DNA of 41,055 nucleotides from JANXUC01 sp043782485 (GCA_043782485.1 JAYWAL010000050.1:1-41055); one strand, 5' to 3'. Shown: positions 11,874 to 20,828, counted from the stretch's first letter. Translations and numbers: made by a program. The notes: a model not told the origin generated them from the sequence alone.

Positions 11874-11895
11874 GCACGGGCGTCTCCGCCCGTGC
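11874..11895. repeat. Hairpin after glyA (GGCG-N4-CGCC family)
   Basis: GCACGGGCG (11874-11882) pairs perfectly with CGCCCGTGC (11887-11895) around the loop TCTC. It sits 12 bases past the glyA stop and has no T run. It could limit readthrough or protect the 3' end, but it belongs to the same loop-and-inner-stem class as 6924-6945. Confidence 0.7.
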
Positions 11896-11970
11896 GCAAA
11901 CGTAAAAAGCCGCGTCAAAAAGACCCCCCAACCAAGCCCCGCCAGTGCGCTAACATGTCCCTCACCACCC

Positions 11971-13530
11971 ATGCCCCAACCCAACCGCCAATCCCCCCTC
12001 ACCACCACCATGGCCGCCATCTGGCTCCTGGCCTTAGCCAAGCTCCTCCTCCACATTTACTTCAACAACCGTTACGGCTACTTCCGCGACGAATTCGACT
12101 ATATCGCCTGCGGAAGCCACCTCGCCTGGGGATACGTCGACCAACCCCCGCTCATCCCGTTCCTAATCCACATCTGTCGCGCCGTGCTGGGAGATTCACT
12201 CCGCAGCATCCGCTTCATCCCAGCCCTCGCGTCGTCGTTACTAGTCGTCCAAACCGCCGCCATCGCCCGCGAGCTAGGCGGTCGCCGCTATGCCCTACTC
12301 CTCAGCGCCCTCTGCGCCATCATCGCCCCGCAGTACCTTTCCAACGGCAGCCTGCTGGGCACCAACTGTCTCGAACCCAACCTCTGGATGGGTTGCGCTT
12401 ACTTCGCCTTACTCGCGATTCAGCGGAACGAACCACGCTACTGGCTGTGGTTCGGCGTAGTCGCTGGCATTGCCCTCGAAGAAAAGTACTCCATCGCCGT
12501 TTTCGGTTTCGGCATGGTTGTAGGTCTGCTGTTCACAGAACAGCGACGCATCTTCTGGAATCGCTGGATCTGGCTCGGAGGCCTGGCCGCGTTTCTAATC
12601 TTCCTCCCGAACCTGCTATGGAACATCCACTACCACTGGCCTTTTCTCGAATTGATGCGCGGTATTCGCGCTGAAGGCCGGGACGTGGTTTTGGGACCTT
12701 GGCCTTTCTTCTTTCAGCAAACGTTACTGGTTCACCCATTCACCGCGCCCATCTGGCTCACTGGAGTCTTCGCTCTGTTGTTTTCCGCGCGCTTGAAGCC
12801 GTACCGCGCTCTGGGCTGGTGCTACCTCGTCTGCTATACCGTATTTTTCGTGCTCCACGGCAAGAACTACTATCTCGCTCCGGTATATCCCATGTTGCTC
12901 GCTGCCGGGGCCGTCGTGCTGGAAGCCGCCATCGGCGCCGCAAAGGCCTTCCCCCGCCGCCAATGGCTCAAGCCCGCAATTGCCGCGGTCTTGCTGGCCA
13001 GCGGCGCGCATCTAGCCCCGGTCGTCGTGCCCATCCTCTCGCCAGACGCCTTCCTTGCCTACGCGAAGCATCTCCCCATGAAGCTTCCCGTAATGGAACA
13101 CGATCACTCTCGCGCCGCCTTGCCGCAGTGGTACTCCGACCAGTTCGGCTGGCAGGAAATTGTCGACCAAACCGCTGTCGCCTGGAATCGAATCCCCGTC
13201 GCCGACCGCCACGATTGCGGCATCTTTGCCCAGGACTACGGACAAGCGGGAGCCATTGATTTCCTCGGCCCCCGTCTCGGCCTGCCCCCATCCCTCAGCG
13301 GCCATCAAACATGGTTCCTCTGGGGGCCACGCGGCTATTCCGGCAACTGCATGATCGTCCTCGACGACAGCAAGGAAGTCCTCGAGCGCTACTGGGACCA
13401 CGTGGAATACGCGGGCACCTCGCCCGACAACCCTTATGCTCTGGAAAAACAAATCGATGTTTTCCTCTGCACCGGAAAGAAATTCAACTCCTTAACCAAA
13501 CTCTGGCCACAACTCAAGCGCTGGCGCTAA
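11971..13530 (+). CDS. ArnT/PMT-like glycosyltransferase family 39/83 membrane protein
   Basis: This 519-residue polytopic protein resembles the PMT_2/ArnT group, which transfers sugars from polyprenyl-phosphate donors on the outer face of the inner membrane. After a first membrane helix (14-30) comes the periplasmic loop YFRDEFDYIACGSHLAWGYV, whose Asp40-Glu41 pair sits where the catalytic acid lies in this family, followed by 'QPPLIPFL'. About ten more hydrophobic helices follow up to residue 345, then a soluble C-terminal domain of about 170 residues. The acceptor is unknown. ATG 11971 is the only start close to the first helix. A TAACAT hexamer (11951-11956) could be the -10 box. A second ArnT-like gene lies at 29366-31147. 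Confidence 0.85.
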   Translation: MPQPNRQSPLTTTMAAIWLLALAKLLLHIYFNNRYGYFRDEFDYIACGSHLAWGYVDQPPLIPFLIHICRAVLGDSLRSIRFIPALASSLLVVQTAAIARELGGRRYALLLSALCAIIAPQYLSNGSLLGTNCLEPNLWMGCAYFALLAIQRNEPRYWLWFGVVAGIALEEKYSIAVFGFGMVVGLLFTEQRRIFWNRWIWLGGLAAFLIFLPNLLWNIHYHWPFLELMRGIRAEGRDVVLGPWPFFFQQTLLVHPFTAPIWLTGVFALLFSARLKPYRALGWCYLVCYTVFFVLHGKNYYLAPVYPMLLAAGAVVLEAAIGAAKAFPRRQWLKPAIAAVLLASGAHLAPVVVPILSPDAFLAYAKHLPMKLPVMEHDHSRAALPQWYSDQFGWQEIVDQTAVAWNRIPVADRHDCGIFAQDYGQAGAIDFLGPRLGLPPSLSGHQTWFLWGPRGYSGNCMIVLDDSKEVLERYWDHVEYAGTSPDNPYALEKQIDVFLCTGKKFNSLTKLWPQLKRWR

Positions 13531-13562
13531 GCCACCAGAGTCGGTCACTTCAACCAAAAAAA

Positions 13563-13596
13563 GATTGTCATCCCGACCAACGGGAGGGATCTGCAT
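13563..13596. repeat. Dispersed repeat, family 2 variant
   Basis: GATTGTCATCCCGACCAACG followed by GGAGGGATCTGCAT occupies the gap before the GT4 gene. It shares the GATTGTCAT(T/C)C beginning with 7493-7523 but has a different second half, so it is a related or sibling element. No coding potential is seen. Confidence 0.55.
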
Positions 13597-13663
13597 TTAA
13601 GGTTTTAGGCAATCAAGTGGTCTGGAACCGCGTGCCCGGTGCCCCTGTGGTCTAATCATCTCC

Positions 13664-14812
13664 GTGAAGATTGCCATCGATGTTCGTCGCGTCTCCGATT
13701 TTGGCGTCGGCACCTACATCCGCAACGTAGTCCGCACCCTCGGCAGGCTCGATCAGGACAATCAATATCTCCTCATCGGCGCTCCGGAAAGCGTTCGTGA
13801 AATCGGCGCACTGCCCGACAACATTCAGAACATCCCGCTGCTGCGCTCCGAACTCTCTCTCTCCGGCTGGATGGAATTCCGCAAAGCTGTCCGCCAAAAC
13901 CGCTGCGATCTGGTTCACATCCCTCATCTTTTCTGGCTTCCGCGCGACCTCCCTTGTCCCTACGTCGTCACCGTCCACGACGTTCTCGATCACCTCACCG
14001 ATGCCCGCCAGAAGTCGGGCATCAAACGCTTCTGGCACTTCCAGCTCACGCGCCGCGCGTTACAGGGCGCGGCCAGGATCGTGGCCGTCTCCGAATTCAC
14101 CCGGCAGGAAGTCCGCCAACTCTTCGATATTCCGCAAACGAAAATTGATGTCGCCTACAACGCTCTCGATGAGCGTTTCTTGCGCGGCCACGCCACCAGC
14201 TCGGAAAAATCCATCATCGCCGAGCGCTACCAGGTCAACTACCCTTTTCTTCTTTACGTGGGTCGCGTTAGCGCCCACAAGAATGTGGTCCGCATCATTG
14301 AAGCTTTTTCCGCCCTCAAAACCGAACTCGCCAAAGACAATCTCTATCCGGACCTCAAGCTCATCATCATCGGCGATGACGTTTCCAGCCATCCCGACCT
14401 GCGCCGCACCGTCCGCCGCAGCGGCGTTGACAAGGATGTCCGTTTCCTCGGTTTTGTACCCATTGATATTTTGCGGATTTTCTACGATGCCGCCAAGGTC
14501 TTCGTATTCCCCTCACTCTATGAAGGCTTCGGTCTTCCTCCGCTGGAAGCCATGGCGCACGGCACCCCGGTCGTAACTTCGAACACTTCCTCCCTGCCCG
14601 AGGTCGTGGGCGATGCGGCGGTTCTGGTGAATCCGGAAAACGTCTTCGAGATCATGCGCGGCCTGCACAGCGCCCTGCTCGACCCAGCCCTGCGCGCCCA
14701 AATGAAGCAGCGCAGCGTGCAACAGGTAGCCAAGTTTTCCTGGGAAACGTCCGTCCGCCAACTACTCAAAACCTACCGCATGGCTGCAGGCAACACCCGC
14801 CAGCAACACTAG
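13664..14812 (+). CDS. Glycosyltransferase family 4 (GT-B, retaining)
   Basis: The 382-residue protein has the two Rossmann-like domains of GT4 enzymes. The N-terminal half contains 'DVRRVSDFGVGTYIRNV' (glycine-rich loop after the first strand) and 'YVVTVHDVLDHL'. The linker 'IVAVSEFTRQEV' leads to the C-terminal nucleotide-sugar domain with 'LYVGRVSAHKNV' and the E-x7-E motif in PSLYEGFGLPPLEAMAHGTPV. It transfers a sugar from a nucleotide donor, probably during cell-surface glycan synthesis; donor and acceptor are not readable. The start is GTG 13664, without a Shine-Dalgarno sequence but with a TCTAAT hexamer ending 7 nt upstream, so it may be leaderless. It follows the ArnT-like gene by 133 bp of repeat-containing DNA. 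Confidence 0.9.
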   Translation: MKIAIDVRRVSDFGVGTYIRNVVRTLGRLDQDNQYLLIGAPESVREIGALPDNIQNIPLLRSELSLSGWMEFRKAVRQNRCDLVHIPHLFWLPRDLPCPYVVTVHDVLDHLTDARQKSGIKRFWHFQLTRRALQGAARIVAVSEFTRQEVRQLFDIPQTKIDVAYNALDERFLRGHATSSEKSIIAERYQVNYPFLLYVGRVSAHKNVVRIIEAFSALKTELAKDNLYPDLKLIIIGDDVSSHPDLRRTVRRSGVDKDVRFLGFVPIDILRIFYDAAKVFVFPSLYEGFGLPPLEAMAHGTPVVTSNTSSLPEVVGDAAVLVNPENVFEIMRGLHSALLDPALRAQMKQRSVQQVAKFSWETSVRQLLKTYRMAAGNTRQQH

Positions 14813-15308
14813 CATTCAGAAGTTGAAATGCAGAAGTAGGAAGTCGGATCGAAGAAGTAAGAGGTAAGACTGCAGAAGTTAAGAAGTAAGATTCGAGAAG
14901 TACCCTTCTTTTGAAAATTGTCATTCCGAAGCGAAGCGAGGAATCCCCAGGGTGCCGAGAACAACCCGATACTTTCCAGCTTTCTTTCGATAACGCCGCG
15001 CACGCGGAAGTTAGGCGGATGGCCCAGCTTTTGACCTCCCAGACACAACCCGGACCAAGGGTGCCCCACCCTTGGCCTTTCAAGGGTGGGAATTGATAAA
15101 GCGGATGTCAAAATAAGAGCGGGTCATCGGAGCTTCCCAGATTCCTCATGTAGAACATTTTCTTCGTCGGCCTCGCCTACTACCACCCTTGCAAAAACGC
15201 AAGGGCCTGCCCTGAGCAGAGCCGAAGGGATGGGGGCACCTTCGTCCATATGAATCGAGGAAACAAGATCAAAGCCTGGGCCACCCGCCTGGCTTTCCGC
15301 CCATCCAT
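14813..15308. repeat. Repeat-rich gene-free stretch
   Basis: About 500 bp without a convincing gene. It starts with a degenerate purine-rich tandem array (14817-14905) built on AGAAGTAAGA-like units. A family-2 repeat follows (14918-14947, ending CGAGGAATCCCC). CCAAGGGTG (15055-15063) then pairs with CACCCTTGG (15067-15075), followed by a second GGGTGGG partner at 15084-15090. The last part (15175-15240) contains CCCTGAGCAGAGCCGAAGGG, a short phrase with a relative at 22229-22250. This stretch marks the boundary between a plus strand rich in C and the skew-neutral xfp block. Confidence 0.7.
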
Positions 15309-16403
15309 TCACACGATCACGTCGGCTAACGCGCGCCGTAACGAGTAAGGAAGCTGGGGGCCGCGTCCGAAGCGCACGACCAAGTCTGGCCGCCCAGAGC
15401 CGAGCCCGAGCCACTGGGCGAACTGCATGCGCACAGCCGGGACTTCCACCGGCTGATTGACGAAAGCGGTGCGCACGCCCAGTGCCGTCGCGGCAAGCGC
15501 GAAGCGCTCGTAAGCACGTCCGACTTCGAACCAATTGGCTGGGTCGGCGCGATCCCCAACAAATACCGCCACTCCAGCCGATGAGCGCAGGTGCTTGGCG
15601 TATTTGTCGTTATCCGATTTCTCGCTCAAAACCATGCTCAACAGCAGATTGCCGAGCCAGCCCGGCAGGGTCGGGCTGCCCGACGACCGCGAGAACAACC
15701 CGTCGCCAGTGGCCAGCGCGTCGGCCTCATTGAATCGGATCCAGTTCTTCAGCTCTTTCATGAACGCCGCGTCGCGGAGTTGCGCGCTGTTGCCTTGCGT
15801 TACGTAATCAATTACGCCTTCGACTTTGGCCCGCTCCGTAAGCAGGAACAGACGCACGCTACTGCGTTCAGCGGCCCTCACCAATTCCTGAAGCACGTCA
15901 TTTGGCAAGGGTTGGCCGTCATACTCAGCGCGGGTACTCTGGCGCTCGAAGATCGCATTCACCAGAGACGAGCGCACCGGCGCTGTGTTATCCAGAGCTA
16001 CATGCGCGCCTTGCTCACTAAACGTAACCTCGGCATGTTTGCCAAGCGCCGCGGCGGCAAGCACGATGTTTTCGGTGGCACAGCCCAGACTCACCCACAG
16101 ATGATGGTCGTCCGGATCGACCACCGGCGTGCGGCGCGCAAAATCGGGGTGAATTGCTATCGTGTCCGGCGTCAACCCGAATTTCCAAGGCTGCGTATTG
16201 TGGCCGTTGGCAGCAAGCGTAGCGCAGCGCACCAGTTCCCGCAGCAACAGATCTTGTTCCGCGGATTGCCGAAGTGGGCCGCGCAGGGCACGCACAGTAC
16301 TTCCGTAGCCATCCTTCGCAGTGCACGCTGTGTAGTTCATTGCGACACCGGGAAGTGCCGCACACAACGCAGTGCTCCCGATGAATCTTCGTCTTGAAAG
16401 CAT
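15309..16403 (-). CDS. Tat-exported nitroreductase-family protein
   Basis: The 364-residue protein begins with a twin-arginine signal (LSRRRFIGSTALCAALPGVA), indicating export in a folded, cofactor-loaded state. The body shows nitroreductase/FMN features: 'CATLAANGHNTQPWKFGL' near the start of the mature domain, 'RQSTRAEYDGQPLPNDVLQ', and a C-terminal 'WFEVGRAYERFALAATALGV' helix followed by 'LGLGSGRPDLVVRFGRG'. It probably uses FMN to reduce an unknown substrate in the periplasm. ATG 16403 is chosen because GGAG lies 7 nt upstream and the Tat motif starts immediately; a longer frame to 16442 lacks both. It is the third gene after xfp and ackA, 51 bp downstream of ackA. Confidence 0.85.
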   Translation of the reverse strand: MLSRRRFIGSTALCAALPGVAMNYTACTAKDGYGSTVRALRGPLRQSAEQDLLLRELVRCATLAANGHNTQPWKFGLTPDTIAIHPDFARRTPVVDPDDHHLWVSLGCATENIVLAAAALGKHAEVTFSEQGAHVALDNTAPVRSSLVNAIFERQSTRAEYDGQPLPNDVLQELVRAAERSSVRLFLLTERAKVEGVIDYVTQGNSAQLRDAAFMKELKNWIRFNEADALATGDGLFSRSSGSPTLPGWLGNLLLSMVLSEKSDNDKYAKHLRSSAGVAVFVGDRADPANWFEVGRAYERFALAATALGVRTAFVNQPVEVPAVRMQFAQWLGLGSGRPDLVVRFGRGPQLPYSLRRALADVIV

Positions 16404-16454
16404 GGCCTGTCTCCACCAACCGAAGAATGCGCGGTCGAGCAACTCTGCTGAGTG

Positions 16455-17684
16455 TTATACCCTGGGCACTAGATTCCAGCACGCACGCGCGATCATCCAG
16501 TCTTCCTGGGCGTGAATTACCAGAACGCGAACGGCCGTTTCTGGAGCTGAGATATCCTTGTCGGCGGACACATCTTGGTCCACTCGCAATGCGGTATTCT
16601 TCCCAGAATCAAGTCTCAAGCCCAGAAATGCAAAAGCTTCGCAGGTCGCAGCGCGCACTTCGGCAGAGTTTTCGCCAACACCCGCGCTGAATACCAGAGC
16701 ATCAATGCCGCCGAGCACTGCAACCATCGCGCCAATTCCCGCGCGCAGATGGTGGATGTACATATCCAGCGCCAGTTTTGCCCGTACATGACCTTGCTGG
16801 CACGCCGAAAGTATCTCACGCATATCACTAGAGATTCCCGATATACCGAGCAGCCCGGACTTCTGATTAAGGACCTCGTCCAGTTGTTGGCCGGTGAGGT
16901 CTTTCTCGCGCACCAAGTAGGTGAGAATGCCAGGGTCCACGGAACCTGATCTGGTCCCCATCATCAGGCCCTCGAGCGGGGTGAAACCCATGGTCGTGTC
17001 CACGCTTCGTCCCTCGCGGATCGCCGCCAAAGAACATCCATTTCCCAAGTGGCAGGTCACGAGCTTGAGAGAATCTAGGCTCTTACCCAGCAGTTGCGCG
17101 GCACGCTCGGCGCAATATTGATGATTGATTCCGTGGAATCCATACCGCCGAATCCCTTGCTCGAACCACTCGTAAGGACCGGGATATGTTGCCGACCACA
17201 ACGGCATGTCGCGATGGAATCCCGTGTCAAAGACCGCGACCTGGGCAACCGGGCCCAGCAATTTCGCGACGATTTCCATGCCTTCCAGTTCAGCGCGATT
17301 GTGGAGCGGCGCAAAAGAGGAAACACTTTGAATTGCTGCCTTGATCTCAGCGGTGGCGAGCACAGGCTCGAAATGCAGCGGACCGCCGTGGACGACCCTA
17401 TGCCCCACAACGTGGATATCGGACGGGCCAGAGATGACCTGCGTCTCGCCGCTCCACAAGCTCTGGAGTAAGCGCTGGATGGATGCTCCGCGAGAGGACA
17501 TCGGTATCTTGGATTTAATGGAAACTCCACGTGAGTTCCGAATAGAGAATTCAGCCGTATCGCGTGCCCACTCGATCTTCCCTTCCCAAATGGGACTCGG
17601 CGGATCGTCGGGAACCGTGTCTCCAATGTCGTAGAGGCAGCTTTTCTGGCTACTGGAGCCGGAGTTGAGGACCAGTACATTCAT
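16455..17684 (-). CDS. ackA: Acetate kinase
   Basis: AckA converts acetyl phosphate and ADP to acetate and ATP. The 409-residue ASKHA-fold protein shows LNSGSSSQKSCLYDI at the N-terminus, VGHRVVHGG, the catalytic-region 'FDTGFHRDMP', GFHGINHQYC, the phosphate loop 'LGNGCSLAAI', 'MGFTPLEGLMMGTRSGSVDPG' and SAGVGENSAEVR. The SSSQKSCLY and INHQYC versions, in place of the common SSSLKF and TSHxY, recall cyanobacterial AckA from memory. The start codon overlaps the xfp stop as TGATG, so translation is coupled to phosphoketolase. Together they release ATP and acetate from xylulose 5-phosphate or fructose 6-phosphate. Nitroreductase follows 51 bp downstream. Confidence 0.95.
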   Translation of the reverse strand: MNVLVLNSGSSSQKSCLYDIGDTVPDDPPSPIWEGKIEWARDTAEFSIRNSRGVSIKSKIPMSSRGASIQRLLQSLWSGETQVISGPSDIHVVGHRVVHGGPLHFEPVLATAEIKAAIQSVSSFAPLHNRAELEGMEIVAKLLGPVAQVAVFDTGFHRDMPLWSATYPGPYEWFEQGIRRYGFHGINHQYCAERAAQLLGKSLDSLKLVTCHLGNGCSLAAIREGRSVDTTMGFTPLEGLMMGTRSGSVDPGILTYLVREKDLTGQQLDEVLNQKSGLLGISGISSDMREILSACQQGHVRAKLALDMYIHHLRAGIGAMVAVLGGIDALVFSAGVGENSAEVRAATCEAFAFLGLRLDSGKNTALRVDQDVSADKDISAPETAVRVLVIHAQEDWMIARACWNLVPRV

Positions 17685-20128
17685 CAGTAGGGCCAGGTCC
17701 AGTCGCGGATCTCCGGCATGTCATCGCCGTGCTCTTGAATGTATTGTTTGTGCTCGATCAGCTTGTTGCGGAGCAACTGCTTGAAGTGGCCTCCGACGCT
17801 TTGCAGTCGCGGGACGCGGTCTACAACATCGGCTGCTAGGTGAAAACGGTCAAGCTCGTTCAACACTGTCATGTCGAAGGGCGTGGTTGTCGTGCCCTCT
17901 TCTTTATAGCCCCGGACATGGAGGTTGTCATGGTTGTGACGGCGATAGGTGAGCCGGTGAATCAACCATGGATAGCCGTGATAGGCGAAGATGATTGGCT
18001 TGTCGACGGTGAACAGAGAGTCGAAATCGAGATCCGACAAGCCGTGTGGATGCTCGGTTGAGGGTTGAATGGCCATAAGATCAACCACGTTCACCACGCG
18101 AATCTTGAGGTCGGGAAAATGCTGCCGCAACAGATCAACGGCCGCCAGTGTTTCCAAAGTAGGAACGTCTCCCGCGCAAGCCATTACAACATCGGGTTCG
18201 GCTCCGTTGTCGGTGCTCGCCCACTCCCAAATGCCAATCCCGGTCGTGCAGTGTGCAACTGCCGACTCCATATCGAGCCATTGTAAGGAGGGCTGCTTGC
18301 CAGCAACAATCACGTTGACGTAGTTGCGGCTGCGCAGACAATGATCGGCGACCGAAAGCAGGCTATTAGCGTCCGGCGGCAGATAGACACGCACAATGTC
18401 CGCCTTCTTGTTGACCACGTGATCGATAAACCCGGGATCTTGGTGCGTGAATCCATTGTGGTCTTGACGCCATACGTGAGAAGTCAGCAGGTAGTTGAGC
18501 GAAGCGATGGGACGCCGCCACGCGATCTTGCGAGTCACTTTCAGCCACTTGGCATGCTGGTTAAACATGGAATCGATAATGTGAATAAACGCCTCGTAGC
18601 AGGAGAAGAAACCATGTCGCCCGGTGAGCAAATAACCTTCCAGCCAGCCCTGGCACATGTGCTCGCTCAGCATCTCCACCACGCGTCCCTGCTGCGAAAG
18701 ATGTTCGTCCACTGGAAGGATTGGCTCCATCCATTGCTTGTCGGTGGCTTCATACAGGGCTTCCAGGCGATTGGAAGCGGTTTCATCAGGACCGAAAACG
18801 CGGAAGTTCTTGGCGTCCGCGTTGCGTTTCATGATGTCGCGCAACAGGCCGCCGAGCACCCGGGTCGCCTCCGCGTTTTCTGTGCCAGGCTTGGAAAAAC
18901 TGACTGCATAATTCCGAAAGTCTGGCATGTCCAGGTCGCGCAGCAATAAGCCGCCGTTGGCGTGCGGATTTGTGCCCATCCTGCGCTCACCCTTAGGGGC
19001 CAATTCGGCAAGTTCGGAAATGAACTTACCGTTCGCGTCAAACAATTCCTCTGGCCGGTAACTTCGCATCCACTCTTCGAGGATATGCAAGTGTTCCGGT
19101 TTTGCTTGCAAATCCGCAACAGGCACTTGATGCGCGCGCCACGTTCCCTCCACCTGCTTTCCATCGACAAATTTTGGTCCCGTCCAACCCTTGGGGCTGC
19201 GCAAGATCAACATCGGCCAAACTGGCAGGCCCACTGCTTCCTGGCCTTGGCTTTTCTGGCCTGGATCGTTCTGACTGCGGACGCTGTCTTGAATGGACTG
19301 GATTTCCCTCACAATGGCATCCAGAGTTCCGGCCATGAGTTGATGCATCTTTTCAGGTTCGTGCCCCTCAACGAAATAGGGCTTCCATCCGTATCCTGTG
19401 AACAGATGAGTTAGCTCTTCGTCATTCATCCGGCCCAGCAAGGTTGGATTCGCGATCTTGTAGCCATTCAGATGCAGAATGGGAAGCACGGCACCGTCGC
19501 GTGCCGGATTCAGAAACTTACTGCAATGCCAGCTCGTGGCGAGTGGTCCTGTTTCCGCCTCGCCGTCGCCCACCACGCAGCACGTAAGCAGCTCCGGATT
19601 GTCGAACACCGCGCCACATGCGTGCATGATCGAGTAGCCCAACTCTCCCCCCTCGTGGATGGAGCCAGGAGTTTCGGGTGCAACATGACTCGGAATTCCT
19701 CCTGGAAAGGAAAACTGTTTGAACAACCGTTGCAGACCCGCTTCGTTCTGAGAAATATTCGGATAGAACTCGCTGTAGGTGCCTTCGAGATATGTGTTTG
19801 CGACCAATCCGGGGCCGCCGTGGCCCGGGCCAGCGATGTAGATGACATTCAAATCATGGTTCTTGATCAGACGATTGAAATGTGCGTAGATGAAGTTGAG
19901 TCCCGGCGTAGTCCCAAAGTGTCCGAGAAGTCGTGGCTTGACGTGCTCAATTTTCAGAGGTTCGCGCAGCAGGGGATTCGCATACAAATAGATCTGGCCG
20001 ACGGAAAGATAATTTGCCGCCCGCCAGTACGCATCAAGCTTGCGCAACTCTTCGGGGCTGAGAGGAGCGTTGACGGGCTCGATAGAAACGCCGCCCGCCA
20101 CGGAGGCTGCCGAGGTCAAAGGAGTCAT
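17684..20128 (-). CDS. xfp: Xylulose-5-phosphate/fructose-6-phosphate phosphoketolase
   Basis: Phosphoketolase uses thiamine diphosphate to split xylulose 5-P (and often fructose 6-P) with phosphate into acetyl phosphate plus glyceraldehyde 3-P or erythrose 4-P. The 814-residue length is typical. Visible marks are 'RAANYLSVGQIYLYANPLL', GPGHGGPG, 'FPGGIPSHVAPETPGSIHEGGELGYS', the ThDP motif GDGEAETGPLATSW, 'PILHLNGYKI', and in the second half 'GRHGFFSCYEAF', 'SHVWRQDHNGFTHQDPGF' and 'AYHGYPWLIHRLTYRR'. AGGA lies about ten bases before ATG 20128. It is followed directly by ackA (1-nt overlap) and preceded by a 67-codon gene on the same strand. Confidence 0.97.
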   Translation of the reverse strand: MTPLTSAASVAGGVSIEPVNAPLSPEELRKLDAYWRAANYLSVGQIYLYANPLLREPLKIEHVKPRLLGHFGTTPGLNFIYAHFNRLIKNHDLNVIYIAGPGHGGPGLVANTYLEGTYSEFYPNISQNEAGLQRLFKQFSFPGGIPSHVAPETPGSIHEGGELGYSIMHACGAVFDNPELLTCCVVGDGEAETGPLATSWHCSKFLNPARDGAVLPILHLNGYKIANPTLLGRMNDEELTHLFTGYGWKPYFVEGHEPEKMHQLMAGTLDAIVREIQSIQDSVRSQNDPGQKSQGQEAVGLPVWPMLILRSPKGWTGPKFVDGKQVEGTWRAHQVPVADLQAKPEHLHILEEWMRSYRPEELFDANGKFISELAELAPKGERRMGTNPHANGGLLLRDLDMPDFRNYAVSFSKPGTENAEATRVLGGLLRDIMKRNADAKNFRVFGPDETASNRLEALYEATDKQWMEPILPVDEHLSQQGRVVEMLSEHMCQGWLEGYLLTGRHGFFSCYEAFIHIIDSMFNQHAKWLKVTRKIAWRRPIASLNYLLTSHVWRQDHNGFTHQDPGFIDHVVNKKADIVRVYLPPDANSLLSVADHCLRSRNYVNVIVAGKQPSLQWLDMESAVAHCTTGIGIWEWASTDNGAEPDVVMACAGDVPTLETLAAVDLLRQHFPDLKIRVVNVVDLMAIQPSTEHPHGLSDLDFDSLFTVDKPIIFAYHGYPWLIHRLTYRRHNHDNLHVRGYKEEGTTTTPFDMTVLNELDRFHLAADVVDRVPRLQSVGGHFKQLLRNKLIEHKQYIQEHGDDMPEIRDWTWPY

Positions 20129-20282
20129 CGAATTTCTTTCCTATTCCCATACTAACTATGTCAGACCGCGGTGTGAGGTGGTAGTTGCTCGGAGAAAGAT
20201 TGTAAGTAAACCGCATTCAGCAGCCGAATCATCACGAACCCTGCCATCGCTTGACCGTTCAAAAGCCAAACATGGAATCCAT

Positions 20283-20486
20283 TTAGCTCTCTTTGATCTT
20301 CACGATCAGCTCCCGAAACTCTCTGGCATGTTGGTGACTCGCTTTCACTTGCAGCTCCGCGAGATGTCGCGACTTCTCAGGTAGAACCGATATCAAATTC
20401 CCTAGTTCAATTGCTGTTTCCTGGGCGTGCTCGGCCTCTCGGCCCATCAGGTGTTCAAACTTCCGATTTGACTCATTGTGATCCAC
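20283..20486 (-). CDS. Small helical protein of unknown function upstream of xfp
   Basis: This 67-residue frame begins at GTG 20486 with GAGGG six nt upstream, a strong initiation site. The product is charged and almost entirely helix-forming (for example EAEHAQETAIELGNLISV and 'HAREFRELIVKIKE'), with no membrane segment, Cys pair or known motif. I do not recognise a family. It is on the xfp strand, 154 bp before it, and could be the first gene of that operon. The stop is followed by an AT-containing spacer without clear signals. The start signal is the main support for it being a real gene. Confidence 0.6.
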   Translation of the reverse strand: MDHNESNRKFEHLMGREAEHAQETAIELGNLISVLPEKSRHLAELQVKASHQHAREFRELIVKIKES

Positions 20487-20650
20487 GGCATTCCCTCTTC
20501 TAGAAGCCTACATACGAAGCCTACAGCCGAAGACTACAGCCAATGACTCGCGCAAGGTGGTCACTCTTGCTCAGAAGAACCGAGGCGGCAGTGTTAGCGT
20601 GCGGCCTAGGGAGACTCTGATTAAGTCCCTGACAGCACACGCCTTGAAAG

Positions 20651-20704
20651 GGCACGGCTTCAGCCGTGCCGCCAAAGCCTCATAGAATTAGGGGCTTTAG
20701 CCCC
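20651..20704. repeat. Two-module palindromic repeat, family 1 (copy upstream of the alcohol dehydrogenase)
   Basis: GGCACGGCTTCAGCCGTGCC (20651-20670) is a perfect 8-bp stem with a TTCA loop (TGAA on the other strand). GGGGCTTTAGCCCC (20691-20704) follows, then CGAGGG. Order, spacing and flanks match 5960-6014. The 342-bp space between the divergent small gene and the alcohol dehydrogenase also holds a 13-bp tandem repeat (20764-20815), and nothing else that I can name. Confidence 0.88.
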
Positions 20705-20763
20705 CGAGGGTCGTTCTTGTCGTGCCCTGTTATTTCGCCAAAGACTGAATCAGACCCTCCCGA

Positions 20764-20815
20764 GATCAGAAGCCACGATCAAAAGCCAAGATCAGAAGCC
20801 AAGATCAAAAGGCGA
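20764..20815 (+). repeat. 13-bp tandem repeat, four units
   Basis: Four head-to-tail units start at 20764, 20777, 20790 and 20803, each of the form GATCA(G/A)AAG(C/G)C followed by two variable bases. Units alternate GATCAGAAGCC and GATCAAAAGCC. The array ends 13 bases before the alcohol dehydrogenase start, so it would lie in that gene's leader or promoter. Confidence 0.8.
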
Positions 20816-20828
20816 AAGGCGCACCCCA

